16,217 nt of DNA from positions 1-16,217 of the forward strand of contig JAJTBM010000026.1 of the NCBI GenBank assembly GCA_021286885.1, written 5' to 3'. This DNA is from Rhodocyclales bacterium. Its GTDB lineage: Bacteria > Pseudomonadota > Gammaproteobacteria > Burkholderiales > Rhodocyclaceae. Below, piece after piece: positions 1-6,018 of this stretch (within the stretch, counting starts at the first letter, position 1; each line of letters opens with the position of its first letter). Position numbers and translations under genes: made by a program. Below the pieces are notes generated by a model. The model ran no database searches, was not told where the DNA came from, and was given only the letters and a program-made list of their open reading frames with translations.

Positions 1-1591
1 GGTGTTGTTAAGCCCTCAGCAAACAGTGCCTATTGCTGGTGGTTTTTCGATATCTCCGAATCAGATTCGGCTCTCAGGAGTTTTCTCGGGAGGGATGAGT
101 TATCCTATTCGCGAGATTGGTGTATGGTCTGGGGACCCCTCGGTGGTTGGTGCAAAGCTTGTGGCTTATTGGTCCCAGGCGAGTGGTGACCTGGCGACCA
201 AGTCAGCGGGTGTGGACTTTATCTTTAGTTACGACATGGTACTTGATGCAACGCTGCCTGCTTCTAGTATCAGTGTTTTGGCAGATATGTCGCAGAGTGT
301 GCTGTTGGCGCACGAGGCGCGTACTGATCCGCATCCGCAATACACTACGGAAGCCAAAGTAAATTCTCTGATTGAAGCGAGAGTTGGGGATTACGTTGTA
401 TCAACCAATTCTGGCAATGCGTACTCTGTAGTTTTGGATCCGGCTATTGGTACATACAGTGCTAAGACGTCTTTTGCATTTAAAGCTTCGGCTACGAATA
501 CCGGAGCGGCAACAATCAATGCGGGCGCGGGCCCTAAGGGGCTTTTGCGCGAGGATGGAAATGTTCTTATTGCTGGCGATGTGGTACTTAACACCATCGT
601 AACTGTTGTTTTTGATACTTCAACGGACTCTTTTCGTATTACGGAAGTCGTTGCGTCACAAACAGCTGCGGCGATTCAGAGTCAGGCTTATACGGCGTTT
701 TCAGCGGGGGGAGGGGCTCCAAATTTCACGCTAACTCCAACTCCGGCTGCTACTGCGTATTCTGCTGGCTTGCGTTACCGCGTCAAGTTTGGGGGCGCCA
801 GTGGTAGTGGGGCAACGCTAAATGTAAGTGGCTTGGGGGTTAAAAGCCTGAAGCAATACGATGCAGCTGGGGTGAAGGTTGGGGCCGTGATTGCTGCAAA
901 TCAGCTCGTTGACCTAGAATATGATGGAGTTGACTTTGTATTGTTGAACCCGTTGCCATTCGCACTCGGAAATATGCGCGCTGCGGCAGTGGTGACTGCG
1001 CCGATTGTATTGACGAGTGTAGATGTTGGGAAATGCTATTCCATCAATTCTGGAGGTTCGTTGACTCTTCCTCTGGCGACGACTGTTCCTTCAGGGTCTA
1101 TGTTTTTGGTTTATGCCACTGTCGCTACTTCCGTTTCCCGGCAGGGCTCAGACACGATATATATCGGATCGTCATCAACGGAGGTTGTTGTCAACCTTAA
1201 TGTGGGTGATTGGGCTTTGATTGGGCATAATGGATTTCAGTGGCAGGTTTTTGCCGGAAGTGTACTCATGCCTTACTCTCTCTCTTTTTCTTCTATGAAA
1301 GGTGATAGAGGGTTTCAAAAGATGCCGGGAGGGTTGATTTTTCAGTGGTGGGGCGATTCTTTTGACGCTACTGGCGTAAAAATGACCACATTCCCCATTG
1401 CGTTTCCAAATGGAGTTTTTCATGTATCTGGCCATGCAATGATGGATCGGGGTGGGGTTTCTCCTTTTGATGTGAATATCATTGGGTGGGATCCGTCCAA
1501 TACCAGTTTGGTGGCAGCAAGAATGGTGTCTATTGCGTATAACGGATCTTATATGGCGGGCGGTGAGCGATTTTTTGCGATCGGATATTAA
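1..1591 (+). CDS. Phage tail fibre protein 1 with gp53-like tip, 5' partial
   Basis: This is a host-recognition fibre that attaches to a phage or tailocin baseplate. The reading frame is open from the left edge. The GTG at base 2 is not the real start: it aligns with residue 47 of the complete homologue at 2844-4397, so about 46 residues lie outside the window. Visible residues 1-100 match the tail-collar fibre N-terminal family (DUF3751-like, ending in blocks such as GVDFIFSYDMV). A DPHPQYTT motif and a repetitive Ala/Thr/Gly/Ser shaft follow to about residue 319. The last 210 residues share nothing with the second fibre. They carry GFQKMPGGLIFQWWG, a TTFPIAFPNG stretch and a FFAIGY end, which resembles the gp53-like receptor-binding tips of tail fibres. 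The stop TAA abuts the start of the next gene. Codon use is more AT-rich than in the downstream fibre. Family membership is confident; the receptor is unknown. Confidence 0.9.
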   Translation, partial: VLLSPQQTVPIAGGFSISPNQIRLSGVFSGGMSYPIREIGVWSGDPSVVGAKLVAYWSQASGDLATKSAGVDFIFSYDMVLDATLPASSISVLADMSQSVLLAHEARTDPHPQYTTEAKVNSLIEARVGDYVVSTNSGNAYSVVLDPAIGTYSAKTSFAFKASATNTGAATINAGAGPKGLLREDGNVLIAGDVVLNTIVTVVFDTSTDSFRITEVVASQTAAAIQSQAYTAFSAGGGAPNFTLTPTPAATAYSAGLRYRVKFGGASGSGATLNVSGLGVKSLKQYDAAGVKVGAVIAANQLVDLEYDGVDFVLLNPLPFALGNMRAAAVVTAPIVLTSVDVGKCYSINSGGSLTLPLATTVPSGSMFLVYATVATSVSRQGSDTIYIGSSSTEVVVNLNVGDWALIGHNGFQWQVFAGSVLMPYSLSFSSMKGDRGFQKMPGGLIFQWWGDSFDATGVKMTTFPIAFPNGVFHVSGHAMMDRGGVSPFDVNIIGWDPSNTSLVAARMVSIAYNGSYMAGGERFFAIGY

Positions 1592-2176
1592 ATGCGATTT
1601 AGTCAGGCTACAGGTTGTTTTTATCCTTATGATATTTCTTATGGTGCTTTGCCCAGTGATGTGATTGAAGTGTCTACAGATGCATACATGCGTGCGATGA
1701 CGCGCGCGTCTGGAGATATGTTGACAGTAGTTGATGGTGAACTCTGTGTGGTGCCTGCGCCTGAGCTTACTGGAAGTGATCGCCTGCAGAGGGCGATGGC
1801 CAGGGCTTTGATTCAAGTTGAGCAATTTTATGAAGATGTCGTCCAAGGAATGGTTGGTAAGGTTGGTTCGGTAGAGAAAAACTCTTGGGCGCTAAAGCTT
1901 GATCTGGCTAGAGCCATTATTTCTAAAAGACCTTTCCGAGAGGTTGATTCCTGGTTTTTGGAAAGTGCTGGGTTGAAATCTGATGAGGATAGACTGGGTT
2001 GGGCGGAGCTTGTTCTCGAAAAGGCATCCGCACATGCAGTGGCTTTGGGGAGGGCTGAGAGACTGCGCGCAGATGGGAAGTTGGCAGTGAGAGCTGCACG
2101 CGATGAGCAAGAAATCAAAGCGGCGCTGGATGCACTGAGTAAGGCGGCAGAGGCGGCTGTTCGTAGCTTTGTATAA
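1592..2176 (+). CDS. Tail fibre assembly chaperone-like protein 1
   Basis: A 194-residue protein, probably the folding or assembly partner of the fibre just upstream. Residues 3-35 (FSQATGCFYPYDISYGALP and on to a VIEVSTDAY segment) have the pattern common at the start of tail fibre assembly proteins. Residues 65-194 are helical and clearly homologous to the C-terminal half of the protein at 4409-5158; they share the VEK-(N/D)-(S/T)-WALKL core and the SAGL motif. The ATG follows the fibre stop codon with no spacer and has no good Shine-Dalgarno sequence, so translational coupling to the fibre is likely. A strong terminator lies 30 bases downstream. The N-terminal half differs from that of the second chaperone, which may match the different fibre tips. 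The family call rests on motif resemblance and gene position. Confidence 0.8.
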   Translation: MRFSQATGCFYPYDISYGALPSDVIEVSTDAYMRAMTRASGDMLTVVDGELCVVPAPELTGSDRLQRAMARALIQVEQFYEDVVQGMVGKVGSVEKNSWALKLDLARAIISKRPFREVDSWFLESAGLKSDEDRLGWAELVLEKASAHAVALGRAERLRADGKLAVRAARDEQEIKAALDALSKAAEAAVRSFV

Positions 2177-2205
2177 CATCTGGAGTGATTGCTGAGGCTT
2201 GTAGG

Positions 2206-2243
2206 ATATTGGCCGGGACGAGAGTCTTGGCCAATATTTTTTT
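2206..2243 (+). terminator. Intrinsic terminator after fibre/chaperone unit 1
   Basis: A 14-bp stem (arms 2206-2219 and 2224-2237) contains two G-U pairs near the loop and closes on a GAGA tetraloop of the GNRA type. It is followed directly by a T run at 2238-2243. This is a textbook rho-independent terminator reading left to right. It ends transcription of the first fibre/chaperone pair 58 bases before the gp25-like gene, so that gene probably has its own promoter or depends on antitermination. Confidence 0.92.
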
Positions 2244-2300
2244 AGGCGTTGGTTTTTTGTAGGCAATATCAAAAGCGTTTGAATTATTTTTTTATCAAGG

Positions 2301-2744
2301 ATGTGTGACCATGTCTGCATGATTACATCTGATATTAACGGGATTTCCAATCTTTTCTTTCAGCCTGCTCTCTCGGGACTTGGGTTCAGCCATGCTTCGG
2401 GCTTGGATAGTGATTGTTTGGGTAAGCTGGTGACAGATGCGGATGATGTTAACCAATGCATACTTGTGATTTGGACGACCCCTAAAGGTAGTAGCCCTCA
2501 TCGCCCTTTGTTTGGTAGCAATCTTCATTTGTACATTGACTATCCAATTGATCGTGCTCGACCTCATATCGTACGTGAGGCGGTTGATGCATTGCGCGCT
2601 TGGGAGCCGCGTATTGAGGTTGTGACGGTTTCTGTCTCGGTCAGTGGCGTCGCTGAACTGACTTGTCAGGTTGAGTGGAAGTTTGTGGATGGCGTCGGGA
2701 CGGAGTCGTTTGTGGCGAATTTGAGGCTGGGTTTTGGTGCTTAG
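2301..2744 (+). CDS. GPW/gp25-like phage baseplate protein
   Basis: A baseplate wedge protein of the GPW/gp25 family, the lysozyme-like fold used in T4, P2 and tailocin baseplates. The signature runs from about residue 49: VNQCILVIWTTPKGSSPHRP, then FGS, a YIDYPIDRARPHIVREAVDA segment and RAWEPRIEVV. The C-terminal third is the usual beta-rich end. The length of 147 residues fits the family. The start is uncertain. The ATG at 2301 touches its AAGG with no spacer. The in-frame ATG at 2319 is 17 bases from that AAGGA. A 3-codon out-of-frame ORF from 2311 ends in an ATGA overlap with 2319 and has ideal spacing. The gene sits alone between two fibre/chaperone pairs instead of beside baseplate gene J, an unusual order. 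The family call is confident; the start is not. Confidence 0.85.
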   Translation: MCDHVCMITSDINGISNLFFQPALSGLGFSHASGLDSDCLGKLVTDADDVNQCILVIWTTPKGSSPHRPLFGSNLHLYIDYPIDRARPHIVREAVDALRAWEPRIEVVTVSVSVSGVAELTCQVEWKFVDGVGTESFVANLRLGFGA

Positions 2745-2832
2745 CTATGTGTTTTTATAGGCTTTGGCTTAGATGACTGAGTTTTTCTTGCGGTTTTTAT
2801 GTAAGTGGTTTCATGATCTTTTAACCTCCATT

Positions 2833-2837
2833 AGGAA
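2833..2837 (+). promoter_or_regulatory. Ribosome binding site for tail fibre 2
   Basis: AGGAA lies six bases upstream of the GTG at 2844. This supports GTG as the true start of the second fibre and gives the protein a complete N-terminus beginning MSIALQFKLTL, the typical opening of this fibre family. Confidence 0.75.
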
Positions 2838-2843
2838 TAGCCG

Positions 2844-4397
2844 GTGAGTATTGCTCTGCAATTTAAATTGACTTTGGCGGGTCAGTCTGCTGTGTGGAAT
2901 GCCAGCAATACTGGCACCGCGCTGAACTTGACCCATGTTCAGTTTGGTAGTGGTAATCGTACGCCGAGCGGTAGCGAAACGGCCTTGTTGGTGCCGCAGC
3001 AGACTGCTGCTATTGCGGCTGGTTTCTCGGTGTCGGGTTCGCAGATTCGGATGTCTGCCATTTTTTCGGGTAGTCAAAGCTATGTGGTCCGTGAGGTGGG
3101 GCTGTGGGCGGGTGATCCGGTGGTAGCAGGGGCCAAGTTGATTGCATATTGGTCTCAGGCGAGCGGTGATCTGGCCAATAAATCTCCCGGGGTGGACTTT
3201 ATCTTCAGCCACGATATGGTGATGGATGCGGCCGTTCCTGCGGGCAGTCTCACTATTTTGGCTGATAACGCACAGAGTGCGATGCTGTCCATGATCGCGG
3301 CCCACGAAGCCAAGCTTGACCCACATCCGCAATACACAACCGATGCTGAAGTAATCGCATTGATTGAGGCGCGTGTGGGGGACTATGTGGCCTCCACCAA
3401 CGTGGGCAATGCGTACGCCGTCGTGCTTGATCCAGTGGCGACCGCCTACACGGCTAAGACCGCTTTTGCCTTTAAGGCTTCGGCAGCCAATACAGGTGCT
3501 ACGACACTGAATGCCGGTGGTGGCGTCAAGGCGCTGGTACGTGAGGACGGCTCACCGATGGTGGCGGGTGACATTCTGTCTGGCGCGGTGGTGACGGTGG
3601 TATTTGATACGGCCACAGATGCGTTCCGCGTGACTGAGATGGTGGCTTCACAGATCGCATCCGCAAGCCAACGGCAGGCCTATACGGCTTTTGCTACCAG
3701 TGGCGCAGCCCCGACATTTATCGGCACTGCTGCGCCTGCGATTACTAGCTACTCGGTGGGGCAGCGCTTTCGTGTGAGTTTTCATGCAGGTGCCACTGGC
3801 GCCTCAACGATGAATCTGAATGGGCTTGGCGCCAGATTGCTCAAGCAGTACGACTACACGGGGGCGAAGGTCAGTGCCGTGATTGCCGCTGGCCAGCTGG
3901 TGGATGTGGAGTATGACGGAACGGATTTTGTGCTGCTTGATCCGCTGCCGGGATTTTCCGTTCAACCGGGTGAGGTGCAGTTCTTCGCCATGAGTACGCC
4001 TCCGGCTGGATATCTCAAGGCAAATGGCGCAGCCATTTCTCGTACTACCTATGCGGCGCTGTTTGCGGTTATTGGAACCACATTTGGCGCGGGTGACGGG
4101 GCGACCACCTTTACGCTGCCGGATTTGCGAGGGGAGTTTCTGCGGGGGTTTGATGATGGGCGAGGAGTTGATAGCGGTCGAACGTTTGGTTCCTGGCAGA
4201 ATCATGATTTTTTGATGCACACCCATTTAGTCCCGACAACGAATGGAGTTTATGGCTCCTTAACTGAGGCGGGTCTTGATAACTCAAGTAGACCTATCGC
4301 AGGTGCTGATTTTGTCCCGCAAGTTCCGACTCAGGCTACTGGTGGTGGTGAAACGCGCCCTCGTAACGTCGCGCTTCTTGCGTGTATCAAGTATTGA
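2844..4397 (+). CDS. Phage tail fibre protein 2 with tail-collar domain
   Basis: A complete 517-residue tail fibre. Residues 1-150 form the tail-collar fibre N-terminal domain (DUF3751/PF12571-like), which fixes fibres to the baseplate. DPHPQYTT and an Ala/Thr/Gly-rich shaft follow to about residue 369 (ends DFVLLDPLP). Residues 374-430 are a phage tail-collar domain: PGEVQFFAMSTPPAGYLKAN, then an AISRTTYAALFAVIG block and TLPDLRGEFLRG. The end (GGETRPRNVALLACIKY) is typical of collar-type fibres. Residues 48-369 align with fibre 1 at about two thirds identity by eye; the tips do not align. The stop is 11 bases before the chaperone start. The gene is more GC-rich than fibre 1 but less so than the chromosome to the right. 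It may serve as an alternative adhesin to fibre 1. Confidence 0.93.
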   Translation: MSIALQFKLTLAGQSAVWNASNTGTALNLTHVQFGSGNRTPSGSETALLVPQQTAAIAAGFSVSGSQIRMSAIFSGSQSYVVREVGLWAGDPVVAGAKLIAYWSQASGDLANKSPGVDFIFSHDMVMDAAVPAGSLTILADNAQSAMLSMIAAHEAKLDPHPQYTTDAEVIALIEARVGDYVASTNVGNAYAVVLDPVATAYTAKTAFAFKASAANTGATTLNAGGGVKALVREDGSPMVAGDILSGAVVTVVFDTATDAFRVTEMVASQIASASQRQAYTAFATSGAAPTFIGTAAPAITSYSVGQRFRVSFHAGATGASTMNLNGLGARLLKQYDYTGAKVSAVIAAGQLVDVEYDGTDFVLLDPLPGFSVQPGEVQFFAMSTPPAGYLKANGAAISRTTYAALFAVIGTTFGAGDGATTFTLPDLRGEFLRGFDDGRGVDSGRTFGSWQNHDFLMHTHLVPTTNGVYGSLTEAGLDNSSRPIAGADFVPQVPTQATGGGETRPRNVALLACIKY

Positions 4398-4399
4398 TT

Positions 4400-4406
4400 G
4401 AGGAAG
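4400..4406 (+). promoter_or_regulatory. Ribosome binding site deciding the chaperone 2 start
   Basis: GAGGAAG sits just upstream of the ATG at 4409. The open frame extends to a GTG at 4382 inside fibre 2, but only 4409 has a Shine-Dalgarno sequence, and it gives the family-typical start MTKLIYNYDSQTGEF. Confidence 0.75.
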
Positions 4407-4408
4407 CC

Positions 4409-5158
4409 ATGACTAAGCTTATTTACAACTACGATTCGCAAACCGGCGAGTTCATGAATGAAGCACCGGCTGATGAGTCACCGCTTGAGCCGGGAGTGAT
4501 CCTTCTTGCGGCCTTTTCGACCGCACTCCAACCGCCCCCAACGGCTTCCCATGAAGTCGCGGTGTTTACGGATGGCCAGTGGTGCGTGAAGGCCGACTGG
4601 CGCGGAGTTCCGCTCTTTAATCTAGAGGACGGGAGTCCGGTCACCCTGGCTGAGATTGGGAAGACGCCTGCGGATGTTGGTGCGACTGACCAAGCGATGC
4701 CGAGCTCTGCCCATGTTTGGAAGAACGATGCTTGGCAGCTGGATGCTGAAAAACAGGTCGTACTGCTTCAGCAGGCCAAGCAGCAGGCGCTGGCTACGAT
4801 TGACCAACTTCATGCCGAGGCTGTTCAGCAGTTGGTTGGCAATCCGACCCAAGTAGAAAAAGACACATGGGCGTTGAAGTTGGAGGTGGCTGGCTCTCTG
4901 GCTAAACAAGCCGGGGTGAGTTTCGCCGGGGAGGCGTTTTTAGCGAGTGCGGGGTTGGAAACATCTGAAGCACGCGCAACCTGGGCCGCATCCGTCCGTA
5001 TGAAGGCGGCAGCCTATGCACGTGTGGTAGGTCTGGCGGAGAGTCAGCGGAATGTCGCCAGGACTGCTGTCCGTGTAGCGACCGATATGGTCGCTTTGGA
5101 TGAGGCGCTACAGGAGGCTCAGCGGCTGATGGCAAGCTTGAATGCAGCGGTTGCCTGA
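4409..5158 (+). CDS. Tail fibre assembly chaperone-like protein 2
   Basis: A 249-residue protein, the likely assembly partner of fibre 2. Residues 1-115 contain YNYDSQTGEF, a DESPLEPG segment and PPPTASHEVAVF, as seen at the start of many collar-fibre assembly proteins, followed by a W-rich beta region. Residues 118-249 are a helical domain homologous to residues 65-194 of chaperone 1 (VEKDTWALKLEV, FLASAGLETSEARATWA). It begins 11 bases after the fibre 2 stop and has its own Shine-Dalgarno sequence. It is the last phage-like gene before the composition changes to that of the chromosome. The assignment rests on position and motifs; no partner can be proven from sequence. Confidence 0.82.
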   Translation: MTKLIYNYDSQTGEFMNEAPADESPLEPGVILLAAFSTALQPPPTASHEVAVFTDGQWCVKADWRGVPLFNLEDGSPVTLAEIGKTPADVGATDQAMPSSAHVWKNDAWQLDAEKQVVLLQQAKQQALATIDQLHAEAVQQLVGNPTQVEKDTWALKLEVAGSLAKQAGVSFAGEAFLASAGLETSEARATWAASVRMKAAAYARVVGLAESQRNVARTAVRVATDMVALDEALQEAQRLMASLNAAVA

Positions 5159-5162
5159 TTTG

Positions 5163-5215
5163 TTGGGCATGTAATCTCGGCTGCATGTATGGTTGTAGCC
5201 GAGAAAGTTGCCCAA
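5163..5215 (+). terminator. Two-tier hairpin at the prophage/chromosome junction, possible terminator
   Basis: The inner stem pairs 5175-5185 with 5194-5204 (11 bp with one G-U) around an 8-base loop. The outer arms TTGGGCA (5163-5169) and TGCCCAA (5209-5215) are exact complements. The element starts 4 bases after the chaperone 2 stop. The only T run (5226-5230) is 11 bases beyond the stem, so it is not a classic intrinsic terminator. It lies between convergent genes and could stop transcription from either side. Confidence 0.55.
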
Positions 5216-5235
5216 GCCCATCAGGTTTTTCTGTA

Positions 5236-5883
5236 TTACTCAAACAACTTCTTCAACCACCCCGGCGGGTTGCTGCGGCGGTAGTCGCGGATGACGGGGT
5301 GTTCCGGCTGGCAGAGCAGGACTTGGCGCTGCTTGTAGCGGTTGCCGTACATGTAGAAGCGCCGTTCCTGGGTTTCTTCGGTGCAGCGGCCGCTGAAGCT
5401 CAAATTCCGGCCACCCTGGCCCAGTTGCACCTGGCAGGCGTCGCCGGGTTTGCGGCCTTGGCAGAAACGGTCGGGGATGGCGGCGGCGGGCTCGCAACTC
5501 ACGTCCATGCTGCGCAGGTTGTTGGCCAGATCTGGGTTCTTGCTGGCCATGTCGCACAGGTCTTTGCTGACCTGAAAACCGCCTTCGGGCAGTTGGCGTT
5601 CAAGGCTGGGCGGGTCGTCCAGCTTGCAGCGGGCGTCCAGGCTGCGGCTGGCGGTGTTGACCTCCTGGGCGCAGTGACCGCTGCCGCCCCCTTCGAAGGG
5701 GTTGCCGGGGATTTCACAGGGGGTGCCGATGCTGCGCCCGTCGCAGAACTGGTCGGCCCGGTCGTAGGCTTTGGGGTTTTCCCGGGCTTTCAGGTAAATG
5801 GCGGCCAGATCAGGGGGGAGCACATCGGCCCCGGCGAGGCCGGGCAGGGCGAGGAGCAGGCACAGCAGCAGGTGGGGGCGCAT
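5236..5883 (-). CDS. Secreted cysteine-rich hypothetical protein
   Basis: A 215-residue protein of unknown function, probably periplasmic. The start at 5883 gives a classic Sec signal peptide (MRPHLLLCLLLALPGLAGAD, cleavage near residue 19). The upstream in-frame ATG at 6018 would add 45 residues antisense to the next gene's start and would bury the signal peptide. The mature part has ten cysteines. It contains two copies of an FC-x-GR-x-x-G-x-x-C unit (DQFCDGRSIGTPC and DRFCQGRKPGDAC), each followed by a GHC or GRC, so it looks like an internal duplication stabilised by disulfides. The C-terminus is basic and aromatic (RRFYMYGNRYKQRQ). No catalytic motif is recognised. Codon use is GC-rich like the chromosome, so it is not obviously part of the phage. 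It converges with the chaperone gene and diverges from the Tat-type protein gene. Confidence 0.75.
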   Translation of the reverse strand: MRPHLLLCLLLALPGLAGADVLPPDLAAIYLKARENPKAYDRADQFCDGRSIGTPCEIPGNPFEGGGSGHCAQEVNTASRSLDARCKLDDPPSLERQLPEGGFQVSKDLCDMASKNPDLANNLRSMDVSCEPAAAIPDRFCQGRKPGDACQVQLGQGGRNLSFSGRCTEETQERRFYMYGNRYKQRQVLLCQPEHPVIRDYRRSNPPGWLKKLFE

Positions 5884-5888
5884 GGGCG

Positions 5889-5910
5889 GGCTTTCAGCAG
5901 AAGGAAAGCC
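5889..5910 (-). other. Hairpin in the 5' leader of the cysteine-rich protein gene
   Basis: Seven-base arms 5889-5895 (GGCTTTC) and 5904-5910 (GAAAGCC) flank an 8-base loop. The base is five nucleotides from the minus-strand ATG at 5883. In the mRNA it would occupy the place of the ribosome binding site, and no Shine-Dalgarno sequence is visible there. It could limit translation; it could also be chance. Confidence 0.35.
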
Positions 5911-5970
5911 GTGATGCTGCCAAACTTGGCCGGGTTTGTGCGTACCATGTGCCATCGGTGTGCTGCGTTT

Positions 5971-5976
5971 GGAGGA
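5971..5976 (+). promoter_or_regulatory. Ribosome binding site deciding the start of the Tat-type protein
   Basis: GGAGGA lies six bases before the ATG at 5983, an ideal Shine-Dalgarno placement. It settles the start of the gene even though the frame stays open for about 800 bases further upstream, antisense to the neighbouring gene. Confidence 0.85.
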
Positions 5977-5982
5977 GTGTTG

Positions 5983-6018
5983 ATGGATCAAATGGATCAA
6001 ATAGACCAAATGGATCAA
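5983..6018 (+). repeat. 9-bp tandem repeat at the start of a coding region
   Basis: Four consecutive units of ATGGATCAA, the third altered to ATAGACCAA, begin at the start codon. They encode MDQ-MDQ-IDQ-MDQ. A degenerate continuation follows to about 6036. The unit length is a multiple of three, so copy changes would alter the N-terminus without shifting the frame. Two of the units carry a further in-frame ATG. Confidence 0.85.

Noticed and set aside
1175..1846. 223-codon minus-strand frame in the fibre 1 tip region
   Set aside because: Arg/His/Ile-rich translation antisense to the fibre tip and chaperone genes, with no family signal. Treated as a shadow.
5185..5982. N-terminal extension of the Tat-type protein frame
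   Set aside because: The stretch is antisense to the secreted cysteine-rich protein and reads as Ala/Val/Gly-rich filler. The strong ribosome binding site at 5971-5976 and the Tat signal place the start at 5983.
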